The position numbers were made by a program, and so were the translations under genes. A stretch of DNA of 64,000 nt, from assembly GCA_029907515.1 (NCBI GenBank), contig JARYLT010000001.1:35701-99700 (forward strand), given 5' to 3'. This document shows positions 9,749-19,882 of the stretch, piece by piece. Under the pieces are notes generated by a model. That model was not told the DNA's origin, did not search any database, and saw nothing but the letters and a program-made list of their open reading frames with translations. The DNA comes from Spirochaetota bacterium. Its GTDB lineage: Bacteria > Spirochaetota > UBA4802 > UB4802. How positions within the stretch are numbered: position 1 is the first letter of the stretch; each line of letters starts with the position of its first letter.

Positions 9749-10639
9749 CTATTTCTGCGCCAGATAATGCAAAGGATCTAATGGCTTACCAGAGTGGTTT
9801 ATCTGAAAGTGTAGTGACGGGTTGCTATCGCTTAAAAATCCAATTGTTGTGCCTTTTACAACGAACTGGCCTTCCTTGACAGTAATTGCATCCAGCTTAG
9901 AGTAGATTGTATAAAAGTCTTTTTTATGCATGATAACCACAAAGTTACCAAATCCTCGCATAGTTCCAATTTTTGCTATAGTGCCTTCAGCACTTGCAAC
10001 AACCTTGCTTTTTGGCCTGCTGGTAATAATAATTCCTATGGGGCGGACTCCACCCTGATCACGTGTGTATGTCATAACAAATGGTACTGGCCAGATAAAA
10101 GAAAAGCTGCTGTCAAATTTTTTTTGTGGTATTTGGTTTGGAGATGATTTCTTTGATGGAGAATTATTAACAAAATCATTTGAAGGAATAAAAATTTTTT
10201 GCCCAACCTTTATTGTGGTGAAGTTGTTAATATTGTTGGCTTCGCAGATCGCATCAACAGTAGTATTGTACTGTTTTGAAAGTCGGTATAGTGTTTCTCC
10301 TTTTTTAATGATGTGCCATTTGCCTTTTGAAGACGATTGTTTACTATTATTGTTTTCGTTTGACTGACTATTGTGATAGTAGGTTTCGCTTTCAACCTGA
10401 GGTGTTGTATAATACACTGGTTGTGTTGAATAGTAGTCATTTTTAATGTAATAATTATCTTCGTCGGTGATTATAGGGGTACTATCGTCTTCGTTGTAAT
10501 TGAACTGCTGGTATGTTTTTTGGGTGTTTTTTTTGTGTATATCCTGGGGTTGACGGTATGCAGGAGGAACACATCCCATATGGAATATTAATAAAACTAT
10601 TATAAAACGTATGTCATTGGCACTCATCCATGAAACCAT
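9749..10639 (-). CDS. LysM + M23 peptidase-domain lipoprotein
   Basis: LysM KGETLYRLSKQYNTTVDAICEANNINNFTTIKVGQKIFIP; C-terminal M23-like VVASAEGTIAKIGTMRGFGNFVVIMH; lipobox-like FHMGC. Confidence 0.88.
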   Translation of the reverse strand: MVSWMSANDIRFIIVLLIFHMGCVPPAYRQPQDIHKKNTQKTYQQFNYNEDDSTPIITDEDNYYIKNDYYSTQPVYYTTPQVESETYYHNSQSNENNNSKQSSSKGKWHIIKKGETLYRLSKQYNTTVDAICEANNINNFTTIKVGQKIFIPSNDFVNNSPSKKSSPNQIPQKKFDSSFSFIWPVPFVMTYTRDQGGVRPIGIIITSRPKSKVVASAEGTIAKIGTMRGFGNFVVIMHKKDFYTIYSKLDAITVKEGQFVVKGTTIGFLSDSNPSLHFQINHSGKPLDPLHYLAQK

Positions 10640-10681
10640 GGAACATCTCCTTATGTTCCGTTTAAACGCACATTTACCAGA

Positions 10682-10699
10682 AAGGGTATAAATACCCTT
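10682..10699. repeat. 18-bp perfect inverted repeat between nikR and the LysM gene
   Basis: AAGGGTAT-AA-ATACCCTT. Confidence 0.6.
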
Positions 10700-10745
10700 A
10701 TCATAGTATCGGAAGAATGGGCTGGATAGTTAAGCAATTAATTTT

Positions 10746-11165
10746 TTATTCATGATAATCAACAGTGGTGGTAATAGTTAATTTGCCATGGCGTACGTTT
10801 TTTATGGCCAGTAAATTATCTGCAATCTTTTTAACCTGTGACGATGTGCCCCGTAACAATAACACCTCAAGGCAATTATGTTCATCTAAATGAACATGGA
10901 CTGATGATATTATATATTTGTAATTATCATGCTGAAGGTCATTCAGTTTATCGGCTATCTCACGAACATCATGGCTGTATACAAGAGTCAAGGTGCCTAT
11001 TACTTCTGCATTTGGGTCAGTGATTTCTTCTTTAACCAGCATATCTCGAATAAGGTCACGTATGGCTTCAGAACGGTTGACGTATCCCTTTTCGTTAATC
11101 AAGGCATCAAACCTGTCCAGCAGCTTCTCATCTATAGACACGCCAAAACGAATTACATTATTCAT
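10746..11165 (-). CDS. nikR: NikR-type nickel-responsive ribbon-helix-helix regulator
   Basis: MNNVIRFGVSIDEKLLDRFDALINEKGYVNRSEAIRDLIRD plus ACT-like domain with YSHD, SVHVHLDEHNCLEVLLLRG. Confidence 0.93.
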   Translation of the reverse strand: MNNVIRFGVSIDEKLLDRFDALINEKGYVNRSEAIRDLIRDMLVKEEITDPNAEVIGTLTLVYSHDVREIADKLNDLQHDNYKYIISSVHVHLDEHNCLEVLLLRGTSSQVKKIADNLLAIKNVRHGKLTITTTVDYHE

Positions 11166-11350
11166 GCTCTGACCTCATCTGGTATATAGTATGAATCAAT
11201 AGTGCTGTGGCTTTTTACAATATGCAAGTAAATTTTTTATCTTTTTCTGCAGTATAAACAATATCAAGTATTGAAATTGTTATGATAGGTATAACATTAT
11301 AATAGATAACAGGTTTGATACGTGGGAATGAAAATAATAGAAAAATTGAA

Positions 11351-11382
11351 TTGACAAAATTAACATTGGTTGTACAATCAAT
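11351..11382 (+). promoter_or_regulatory. Putative promoter with palindromic operator overlapping the -10
   Basis: TTGACA (11351-11356), 16-nt spacer, TACAAT (11373-11378); near-palindrome ATTGGTTGTACAATCAAT (11365-11382) covers the -10. Confidence 0.6.
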
Positions 11383-11538
11383 CAACTATAATGATTTTAT
11401 TTTTAAAGGAGGCAGTTATAGATAAACATAATATATAGTATAAATTAAAACCGATATATTCTTATTATACTTCTCCCATACATGTCCACATTCAGCACTC
11501 AAACATAAAATTATAAATAACTAAAATGGAGGTTAGCC

Positions 11539-11934
11539 ATGCCTGTTTTTTCAAACACTGAAAAAATGTATGAAGTATTGGGTGAGCTGTTTAATGCATT
11601 ATTAGATGATACAACAGCCAGGGAAAAATTTTTAGAATCAGACATCATTATTAAGTTTGATATTCATGATCCTGCTGGGCAGATATGGATATCAAATGAA
11701 GATGGTGGCAAGGTTATATGTGGCTCAACACAGTTAAAGCCAACAATCGAAATGACGCTTTCAGGTGATTCATGCCACAAATTCTGGCTACAGGAACTAA
11801 CAATGCCTGTTGCATTGGCTAAAGGGTTAATTAAAGCAAAAGGACCCATGCCAAAAGTTATTAAACTCCTTCCACTTCTTAAACCTGCATATGCAGCATA
11901 TCCTGAAATTGCTAAAAAACATGGGCTGATATAA
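11539..11934 (+). CDS. SCP2 sterol-binding domain protein
   Basis: Fold-typical KFDIHDPAGQIWISNEDGGKVICG...PTIEMTLSGDSCHKFWL; GGAGG SD. Confidence 0.85.
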   Translation: MPVFSNTEKMYEVLGELFNALLDDTTAREKFLESDIIIKFDIHDPAGQIWISNEDGGKVICGSTQLKPTIEMTLSGDSCHKFWLQELTMPVALAKGLIKAKGPMPKVIKLLPLLKPAYAAYPEIAKKHGLI

Positions 11935-11946
11935 AGGGGGTAGCAG

Positions 11947-12624
11947 ATGAGTATTGAACGAAGCATGAAGCAATTTGAGGAAGATAGAAAAGCAGCCGTT
12001 AAGATTGCTGCACACTTATTACTGGCAAGTGCAACCACCACACCACGTGTAGGAGGTGTAGGTGAATGTACTGTTCACATAATTGATGATGAATGTAAAA
12101 TTGAGGATTTATGCCAGGCAATAGAAAAGATGGCAAAAGAAAATGAGCGCTGGGAATTTTTTACCCGTGATGCCATGATGCTCAGAGATGCAGATGCTGT
12201 GTTGATTATTACATCGCTACGGTGTTATACCGATCCTGCTGATACTAACTGCAATATGTGTGGGAAACTCACCTGTGAATATTTAAAAGAAAGTGAAAAA
12301 TTGCCTGATGATCCGGGTATTGCCTATAAAGGTCCGTTATGTATATTCAGAGCTAATAATATTGCTTATGCTGTTGATGGGATAGTGTCACTGGCTCGGA
12401 ATTTAGGCATTGATTATGGAGTGTTCTGGTCAGCGGGTGCAGCAGCTATGCGTATGGGTATAGTGCCAAAGAATACAGGGTTTTGTTTGGCTGTTGGTAT
12501 TTCCGTAACAGAAAAGAGCCCATTCAGGGATATCCCGTTGCGATATGATGAGATAAATGAAAAAACTATGAATGACAGGATCATCAAGCGATTGTGGCCT
12601 CAGTTCAGATCTATTTACAGTTAA
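11947..12624 (+). CDS. DUF2148 (ferredoxin-like, Cys-containing) protein, copy 1
   Basis: ATTTPRVGGVGECTVHIID, CNMCGKLTCEYL, AGAAAMRMGI; DUF2148 pattern. Confidence 0.85.
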   Translation: MSIERSMKQFEEDRKAAVKIAAHLLLASATTTPRVGGVGECTVHIIDDECKIEDLCQAIEKMAKENERWEFFTRDAMMLRDADAVLIITSLRCYTDPADTNCNMCGKLTCEYLKESEKLPDDPGIAYKGPLCIFRANNIAYAVDGIVSLARNLGIDYGVFWSAGAAAMRMGIVPKNTGFCLAVGISVTEKSPFRDIPLRYDEINEKTMNDRIIKRLWPQFRSIYS

Positions 12625-12703
12625 CAATGCACCACAACTTCATTGATTTTGCCCATAACAGATTGCATCATGTAATATATAACAAAGTTTATGGAGGTTT
12701 TTC

Positions 12704-13354
12704 ATGCCAGCAATAGAAATGAATGAGCTTATACAGAATGGATTAAACAGGGCAGTTGAGCTTATGGCTTTAGCTGCATATAATTCTTTTAGATTTGGCA
12801 AACGCAATACCATAAAAATGGTGAGCCTTTCCATTGATGATTTAAAGGAGATAGCTGAATTCTGCTATTCGTTGGGTGACATGTCACCACTGGCTGCGCG
12901 GGATGGAAGGTTCCTTATGGAACTGGTAAAAGAGCCATGCGCAGTGCTTTTAATTGGCGATAAGCGAAAATCGGATTTTAATTACAATTGCGGAGCCTGT
13001 GGGTACAGAACCTGTGCTGAACTAAATAAAGCTGAAGAGGTTGAAGCATTAACCGCGCGTGGGCCAAGCTGCCAGTTTAAAAATTTAAATATTAATATAG
13101 CTGCTGGTGCTGCTGCTTCAATGGCATGGCGTTTAGGCTTACATTGCAGGGTATTCAGTACGATAGCGTTTGCGGCCTTTGCGCTCAATAAACTGGAAGG
13201 TATTGATATTGCATCATCAGTTGCCGTGAGTGCTGCAAAAGTTGATCCTTTCTTTGACCGGCATCAGTACTGGACAAAAGAACACTGGGATGAAATTTTT
13301 GCAAAAGAATTCCCCACATTTACAAGGGGGTTTATAGGAGCTATCGAAGAATAA
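12704..13354 (+). CDS. DUF2148 protein, copy 2
   Basis: Same family: DARF-like RDGRFLMELVKEPCAVLLIG, NCGACGYRTCAEL, GPSCQFKNLNINIAAGAAASMA. Confidence 0.85.
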   Translation: MPAIEMNELIQNGLNRAVELMALAAYNSFRFGKRNTIKMVSLSIDDLKEIAEFCYSLGDMSPLAARDGRFLMELVKEPCAVLLIGDKRKSDFNYNCGACGYRTCAELNKAEEVEALTARGPSCQFKNLNINIAAGAAASMAWRLGLHCRVFSTIAFAAFALNKLEGIDIASSVAVSAAKVDPFFDRHQYWTKEHWDEIFAKEFPTFTRGFIGAIEE

Positions 13355-13358
13355 AATA

Positions 13359-14984
13359 ATGGAGGGGGGTATGGCAACAAAAGCACATCTTAATCCAGTT
13401 ATAGCTTCGCACCTGGTTGAAATTAAAGCAGATGAAATTCCCGATACCCTGGTTTATATTTTTGAACAGGGTGATGCGGGCGATGAGCGCTGTACATATA
13501 AAGACCTTTATGAAAATTCAAATAAAATAGCACGGTTATTCCTTGATAACGGAATAGATAAAGGCGATACTTTTGCTGTCTTTATGAAAAATTATCCAGA
13601 ATTTGTCTATGCACTGCTAGCAGGAACTACGATAGGAGCTATCATGGTGCCTATTGATCCGCGCAGCAGGGGTGACAAGCTGAGGTTCCTTTTACACAAT
13701 TGTAATGCCAAAGCAGTGATAGTAGAAGATGAACTATTAAGCAGTCTTCAAGAGGTATTGCCCAATCTGCCAGCAATAAAATTAGTTAGCGTTGTATATA
13801 AAAAAGGGCATGCTATACCAGTTGCTGATAAATACCATGCATTAAATGAAACAATTGAAAAGACTACCTGGGATACAGTTGATCAGATGATAATGGATGT
13901 ACGGCACCCAATGCAGATTATATATACCTCGGGTACTACCGGTGACCCAAAAGGAGTAGCAATCAGGAATAACAGAACTGGATTGTTTAATATCTTAAAC
14001 AGTATTGTGTGGCGCTATCAAAAAGATGACATCCTGTATAATGGGTTATCACTGACACATGGTAATGCACAGGCAGTTACTCTATTTCCAGCACTCTCTA
14101 TGGGAATAACTGCAGTATTCAGCCCCCGATTTACCAAAAGCAGAATATGGGATATATGTAGAAAATATGGATGCACGTCATTTTCACTTTTAGGCGGGAT
14201 GATGGCAGGAATTTATAATGAGCCCGAAAAACCGGATGATGCTGACAACCCTGTGAAAGTGGTCATAAGTGCCGGGACTCCGACAACAATTTGGGAAGCA
14301 TTTGAAAAACGCTTCAATGTTAAAATACTTGAATGGTATGGGTCGGTTGAAGGTGGCTTTGCATATAAACCTATAGGGAAAGGGCCCATTGGATCTTTTG
14401 GCAAACCAGTACCAGGTGTAATGGAATTTAAGATAGTGGATGAAAATGACAATGAAGTTCCGGTGGGACAAACCGGGGAGTTAATATGCAGATTATTGAA
14501 AGGTGAAACAAAAGTTGATTATCTGGGCAAGCCTGAAGAATCAAAAGAAAAGACGCGTGGTGGTTGGTTGAGAACCGGTGATATGGTACACAGGGATGCC
14601 GAAGGCTGGTATTATTTTGATTATCGTAAAGGGTCAGAGCTTAGAAGGTCCGGAGATTTCATTCAGCCAGAATATATTGAAACAGTCATTGGCAAACACC
14701 CCGATGTATCAGAAGTGTCGGTTTATGGTGTTCCAGCTGCTTCCGGTTCTCCTGGGGAAAGCGATCTTGTTGCTGCTATTGCCTGCTTTGAAGGAAAATC
14801 AGTTGATCCAAAGTCATTTTATGAGTATCTGAAAAAAAACCTGGAGGCAAATTTTATTCCTTCATATCTGCAGATTGTTCCAGAGATTCCCAAAACAATA
14901 ACAGAAAAAGCTTTAACACGGGTTCTTAAAGAAGACTTTTTAAAAGGCGTTGGGACAATATATAAATATGAAGATTATAAATAA
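13359..14984 (+). CDS. AMP-forming acyl-CoA synthetase (crotonobetaine/carnitine-CoA ligase-like)
   Basis: IIYTSGTTGDPKGVAIRNNRT P-loop, WYGSVEGG, GWLRTGDMVHRDAEGWYYFDYRKG. Confidence 0.93.
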   Translation: MEGGMATKAHLNPVIASHLVEIKADEIPDTLVYIFEQGDAGDERCTYKDLYENSNKIARLFLDNGIDKGDTFAVFMKNYPEFVYALLAGTTIGAIMVPIDPRSRGDKLRFLLHNCNAKAVIVEDELLSSLQEVLPNLPAIKLVSVVYKKGHAIPVADKYHALNETIEKTTWDTVDQMIMDVRHPMQIIYTSGTTGDPKGVAIRNNRTGLFNILNSIVWRYQKDDILYNGLSLTHGNAQAVTLFPALSMGITAVFSPRFTKSRIWDICRKYGCTSFSLLGGMMAGIYNEPEKPDDADNPVKVVISAGTPTTIWEAFEKRFNVKILEWYGSVEGGFAYKPIGKGPIGSFGKPVPGVMEFKIVDENDNEVPVGQTGELICRLLKGETKVDYLGKPEESKEKTRGGWLRTGDMVHRDAEGWYYFDYRKGSELRRSGDFIQPEYIETVIGKHPDVSEVSVYGVPAASGSPGESDLVAAIACFEGKSVDPKSFYEYLKKNLEANFIPSYLQIVPEIPKTITEKALTRVLKEDFLKGVGTIYKYEDYK

Positions 14985-15010
14985 TAATCATATAGGGAAA
15001 ACATCTACTT

Positions 15011-16267
15011 ATGGAGGTTCGTATGTTGTATACAGAACTCAATATAGAACTAACAGATGAACATCAGCATCTTAAAGAGCAGGTTCACAGGTTTTCAATG
15101 GAAGTATTACGACCTGCTTCTCTGGAATTGGATAAACTTCCGGCTGAAGAAGTTGTCAAAAAAGGTTCAATTTACTGGGATTGCATGGCTAAGATGTACC
15201 AGAATGGCTACCATACTGTTTTGATTTCTGATGAATATGGTGGATTGGGACTGGATCCATTGGCAGTTCATATCTTCTGGGAAGAGCTGGCATACGGCAG
15301 TGTGGGATTTGCAGTATCGTTAGGATGTAGCTGCTTTGCTGCATTTTATGCTACCATGCTGGCTGAGGATAAGCTTATAGAAAAATTCGTTATCCCGTTT
15401 GTAAATTGTAAGGATGCTAGCGTTATGAGTTGCTGGGGAATTACTGAGCCTGATCATGGAAGTGATAATTTAGCACCACGGACGAGTTTTTTCAAAGATG
15501 CCTCATTGACACAACAGGTCAAGGCGCATAAAAAAAATGGTGAATGGATCATTTCAGGACAGAAGTCAGCATGGATTTCAAATGGACCTGTTGCTTCAAA
15601 CTGTGCATTATTTCTGAACCTGGACCCTTCAAAAGGTTTGTCTGGAGGTGGTATATGCCTTATTGATTTAAATCAGGATGGGGTTACACGGGGCAAACCA
15701 CTTGATAAGATGGGGCAGAGGGAACTTCCCCAGGGCGAGATATTTTTTGATAATGTTGTCTGCTCTGAAGAGTACATGATCGTAGATCCAGAAAGTTATG
15801 AAGCCATGACGGAATTAACATTGGGGCATGCTAATGCAACAATGGGTGCCTATTTTACTGGCCTTGCTCAAGCAGCCTATGATATGACATTACAATATTG
15901 TACTGAGCGTATACAGGGAGGAAAACGATTATGTGACCATCAATGGGTGCAGAAAAAATTATTCGATATGTTTGTAAAAGTTGAGACTGCCAGAGCATTT
16001 TCCCGCGCTGCCATGATATATAATATGAATACCACACCACCTGATGTTAAATATTCCATTGCCTCCAAAGTATACTGTACCGAAGCAGCATTTCAGGTAA
16101 CCAGTGATGCCATCCAGCTTTTTGGCGGCTATGGGCTGTCAAAAGAATTCCCCATTGAAAAATTGTTCAGGGATGCTCGTGCAGGGATGATTGAGGATGG
16201 TTCAAATGACACGTTATCAATGACAGCAGGAAATATTATTATTAAGGAGAAATTGGGAGATGAGTAA
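15011..16267 (+). CDS. Acyl-CoA dehydrogenase
   Basis: SCWGITEPDHGSDNLAP, SGQKSAWISNGPVA, IQLFGGYGLSKEFPIEKLFRDARAGMIEDGSND. Confidence 0.94.
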   Translation: MEVRMLYTELNIELTDEHQHLKEQVHRFSMEVLRPASLELDKLPAEEVVKKGSIYWDCMAKMYQNGYHTVLISDEYGGLGLDPLAVHIFWEELAYGSVGFAVSLGCSCFAAFYATMLAEDKLIEKFVIPFVNCKDASVMSCWGITEPDHGSDNLAPRTSFFKDASLTQQVKAHKKNGEWIISGQKSAWISNGPVASNCALFLNLDPSKGLSGGGICLIDLNQDGVTRGKPLDKMGQRELPQGEIFFDNVVCSEEYMIVDPESYEAMTELTLGHANATMGAYFTGLAQAAYDMTLQYCTERIQGGKRLCDHQWVQKKLFDMFVKVETARAFSRAAMIYNMNTTPPDVKYSIASKVYCTEAAFQVTSDAIQLFGGYGLSKEFPIEKLFRDARAGMIEDGSNDTLSMTAGNIIIKEKLGDE

Positions 16268-17501
16268 TGTTTACATAATTGGCTCAGGGATGATACGGTT
16301 TAACAAGTATCCTGATGAAACAGTCAGGTCAATGGCTGAAAAGGCTATAAAGCTTGCACTGGAAGATGCTGGCATAGATAAAAAAGATATTCAGGCAGGA
16401 TTTTTTTCAAATACATTCTGGGGCATGTTTTCAGGACAGCATTCCATACGAGGACAGGTAATTTTCAGGGGAATGGGAATTGATAAAATTCCTGTAGTTA
16501 ATGTAGAGAATGCCTGTGCAGGTGGATCATCAGCATTGCATTTAGCTTATACTGGCATAAAAGCAGACATGTATGATGTGGCAATAGCTGTTGGTTCAGA
16601 AAAAATTACCAATCCTAATAAGGCACTGTCCCTGGGTGCCTATGCATCGTGTATGGATGTTGAAAATTTTGAGAAGCATATCAATATGATAATCGAAGTA
16701 AGTAAATCATTTAAAATTAACATACCGCACGATGAAAGTAAACCAGGGGAAGGCCGTAGCGTATTTATGGATGCATATGCTGTTGGAGCGCGGTGGCATA
16801 TGGACAGGTTTGGGTCCACTCAACACCAGTTAGCAGTTATATGCTCTAAGAATCATTTACATGGATCACTCAATCCTCTGTCACAGTATCAACACAAAAT
16901 GACCGTAGAAGAAGTACTGGCAGACAAGCTGGTTGCCTGGCCACTGACTCGTGCTATGTGTGCACCGGTTGGCGATGGTGCGGCTGCTACAATTGTATGT
17001 TCTGAGAAATTCTTAAAAAAATTAACAGGAGCGCGTCCGGTAAAAATTATAGCATCGGTTATGGGACAGGGTGAGGATAGGGACCTTGATGCGCCGGATA
17101 TAGGTGAACGTTTATCAAGGTTAGCGTATGAGCAGGCTGGTGTTGGTCCTGGCGATATAAGCCTGGCTGAACTACATGATGCAACGAGCTGGGGTGAGTT
17201 GCATCAGACTGAATCAATGGGTTTTTGCCCTGTTGGTGAAGGCGGTCCCTTTGCTGAAAGTGGCGCAACAACGTTGGGTGGTAAAAAGCCCATTAACACC
17301 AGTGGTGGACTGGAGTGCAGAGGGCATCCCATAGGCGCATCAGGCCTTGCCCAGATTCATGAACTTGTACTGCAATTGCGCGGTGAGGCAGGAGCGCGCC
17401 AGGTTGAAAACGCCCGGTTAGGACTGGCCGAAAATGGTGGGGGCAACATAGGTGTTGAAGAAGCAGCTATGTGTATTCACATCTTAGAAAAGGTACGATA
17501 A
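16260..17501 (+). CDS. Thiolase family protein
   Basis: VENACAGGSSALHLA active-site Cys; NTSGGLECRGHPIGASGLAQIHE; C-terminal ENGGGNIG. Confidence 0.93.
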   Translation: MSNVYIIGSGMIRFNKYPDETVRSMAEKAIKLALEDAGIDKKDIQAGFFSNTFWGMFSGQHSIRGQVIFRGMGIDKIPVVNVENACAGGSSALHLAYTGIKADMYDVAIAVGSEKITNPNKALSLGAYASCMDVENFEKHINMIIEVSKSFKINIPHDESKPGEGRSVFMDAYAVGARWHMDRFGSTQHQLAVICSKNHLHGSLNPLSQYQHKMTVEEVLADKLVAWPLTRAMCAPVGDGAAATIVCSEKFLKKLTGARPVKIIASVMGQGEDRDLDAPDIGERLSRLAYEQAGVGPGDISLAELHDATSWGELHQTESMGFCPVGEGGPFAESGATTLGGKKPINTSGGLECRGHPIGASGLAQIHELVLQLRGEAGARQVENARLGLAENGGGNIGVEEAAMCIHILEKVR

Positions 17502-17519
17502 TTACTGATAATATAATCA

Positions 17520-18329
17520 ATGGCTATTAATTTCAACAACAGGTGGGTGGTTATCACAGGAGCCTCTTCCGGTATAGGTAAGGCACTGGCGGAATGCTTT
17601 GCCAGGGAAGGGGCTCATCTTATATTAGGTTCTCTTCCTGGTGAAAAACACATACTTGAAAACATCAGGGATAATCTTCAAAAGCAACATGCTATTCAAA
17701 TAGTTACTATCTATCAGGATTTTGCAGATCCGGATGGAGCCGTAAAATTTTATGATCAATGTAAAAAGCTACAAAAGCAGATTTACTGTTTAGTTAATAA
17801 TGCCGGTATAATGGCCTATGGCTATTTCCATGAACTATCGCACAAACAGCAAAAAACATTAATCAATATTAACCTTATGGCATATTTTTCCCTCATGCGA
17901 CTATTTATTGAAGACATGATACAACAAGAGGAAGGGGTTATTATTAATATATCATCTGTGTCAGCATTCCAGCCGACTCCACACCATGCTGTATATGGTG
18001 CTGTTAAAGCGTTTGTACAGAGTTTAAGCGAAGCTGTCGATCAGGAATGTAGAGGTACCGGTATCAGCGTGCATACAATAAACCCATCCTATACGGATAC
18101 GCCCTTGCTTAAAAAAAATAATTTTCCGAATAAAATCTGGTGGTACCGTATTTCAGGGCTGGCAAAACCTGAAGATATTGCTCGCAAAGCAATCAAGGCG
18201 GTAAAGCAAGGTAAAAGATTATATGTGCCCGGGGTCATGAATGCATTGATTCATCTTTTCCTGCCGCGATTGCTGCCACGAAAACTGTCCAATGCAATAG
18301 CACATATTGTTTTACGGCAGGAAAGATAA
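17520..18329 (+). CDS. Short-chain dehydrogenase/reductase
   Basis: VVITGASSGIGKALAECFAREG; NNAGIMAYG; ISSVSAFQPTPHHAVYGAVKAFV (S-Y-K). Confidence 0.94.
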   Translation: MAINFNNRWVVITGASSGIGKALAECFAREGAHLILGSLPGEKHILENIRDNLQKQHAIQIVTIYQDFADPDGAVKFYDQCKKLQKQIYCLVNNAGIMAYGYFHELSHKQQKTLININLMAYFSLMRLFIEDMIQQEEGVIINISSVSAFQPTPHHAVYGAVKAFVQSLSEAVDQECRGTGISVHTINPSYTDTPLLKKNNFPNKIWWYRISGLAKPEDIARKAIKAVKQGKRLYVPGVMNALIHLFLPRLLPRKLSNAIAHIVLRQER

Positions 18330-18337
18330 TCCTGTCT

Positions 18338-19882
18338 TTATTCATTTGCCAGACCTCTGCGGAAAAGACTGATATACATGAGTATCTGATGTGTTACGCT
18401 GTTGATGATGGTAAACAGTGATGTGTACAGATACCCAACCTGGAACAGCATGATGAGCGGAATGGATATATATAGATTTTTATCAAATGCAAAATACACC
18501 GCCAACGTCATATAGAGCCCCAACACAAACTCAATAATAGAGACAAAATTGATTGTATGCAGGCTATATTTGTTTTTTAATAGTGTTTTCACGTGGTCTA
18601 TTGCATTAATACGATTGAGTGCCACCACATTGTATTTTGGAGTCCTGTTAAAATCACTCTTTTTATCAAGCAGTGCCTCTATGACCGCTTTACTGTTATT
18701 AATGGATAAACCGATACCCAGTGAAAGGACCATGGGCAGGTACAGAAGCGGTTTAATCTTTGAATCGTAAATGTTTTTATTCTGGTAAAGAACAATGAGC
18801 TCTGTAAAATAGTAGAAAATCATTACTGATAGTGTGGCAAGGAGAAATATTGGCAGGTCAAGATAGGCAAACTTTTTAAACCCACCGTAATAACGAACCC
18901 ATAAAGCTACAGGCATAAGAAGAGTAAGAAAAACCATGAGAAGATATGCAAAGTTAGCCCCTAAATGCATGAACGATTCAAGCTTAACTTTAAGGGGCAG
19001 ATGTGAATGCAGGATAGTTTTATATAATTTTTTAAATACCTGAATGGATCCCTTTGCCCATCTGAATTGCTGAGCCTTAAATGCTGAAATCTCAATGGGA
19101 AGTTCTGCAGGTACGGTAACATCGGGAAGATATAAAAACTTCCATCCTTTCATCTGTGATCTATAGCTTAAGTCAAGATCCTCGGTTATGGTATCATGTT
19201 GCCATCCACCACCATCAATGATTGCCTGCCTTCGCCAGATGCCAGCAGTGCCATTGAAATTAAAGAAGCGGCCTGAGCGATTGCGTGCGGTATGCTCTAT
19301 CATGAAGTGGCCATCTAACAGTATGCTCTGACATTCAGTAAGCAAAGAATAATGGCGATTTATATGATCCCATCGTGTCTGCACCATTCCAATCTCAGGG
19401 TTGGTGAAGTAGTGTATGGTTTTTTGCAAAAAGTCAGGATTGGGCAAAAAATCTGCATCAAAGACTGCTATAAATTCGCTATCGGTATGCCCAAGACCGT
19501 TTTCCAGAGCACCTGCTTTAAATCCTGTTCTGTCCGTTCGGTGAATATATTTGATGTTGAATCCTTCCTTGCGTTTGAGTTTGCATATTCGCTCGGCAAT
19601 AATTGAGGTTTCGTCGGTTGAGTCATCAAGTACCTGGATTTCAAGCTTCTTTTTTGGGTAATCTAATTGCGTTATAGTATTGATAAGGCGCTCAACAACA
19701 TACTGTTCATTGAAAATAGGAAGCTGAACAGTTACTTTGGGGAGAGATTTAAACATTGATTTAGGTTGAATTTTCTTTTTGGCGTATTTTAGAAAAAGAT
19801 ACAATGTATAGTATCTATGAGCACCAAAAATTGATAAAAGTAAAAGTATTAATCCATAAAAAATCAAAATAAACAGCTTCAT
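18338..19882 (-). CDS. Family 2 glycosyltransferase, multi-TM (cellulose synthase-like)
   Basis: VTVQLPIFNEQYVVERLI, VLDDSTDET, AVFDADFLP, TITEDLDLSYR, QQFRWAKG (D,D,D,QxxRW). Confidence 0.94.
   Translation of the reverse strand: MKLFILIFYGLILLLLSIFGAHRYYTLYLFLKYAKKKIQPKSMFKSLPKVTVQLPIFNEQYVVERLINTITQLDYPKKKLEIQVLDDSTDETSIIAERICKLKRKEGFNIKYIHRTDRTGFKAGALENGLGHTDSEFIAVFDADFLPNPDFLQKTIHYFTNPEIGMVQTRWDHINRHYSLLTECQSILLDGHFMIEHTARNRSGRFFNFNGTAGIWRRQAIIDGGGWQHDTITEDLDLSYRSQMKGWKFLYLPDVTVPAELPIEISAFKAQQFRWAKGSIQVFKKLYKTILHSHLPLKVKLESFMHLGANFAYLLMVFLTLLMPVALWVRYYGGFKKFAYLDLPIFLLATLSVMIFYYFTELIVLYQNKNIYDSKIKPLLYLPMVLSLGIGLSINNSKAVIEALLDKKSDFNRTPKYNVVALNRINAIDHVKTLLKNKYSLHTINFVSIIEFVLGLYMTLAVYFAFDKNLYISIPLIMLFQVGYLYTSLFTIINSVTHQILMYISLFRRGLANE

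Noticed and set aside
11166-11538. NikR operator upstream of nikR (GTATGA at about 11189)
   Set aside because: No matching TCATAC half-site at the expected spacing.
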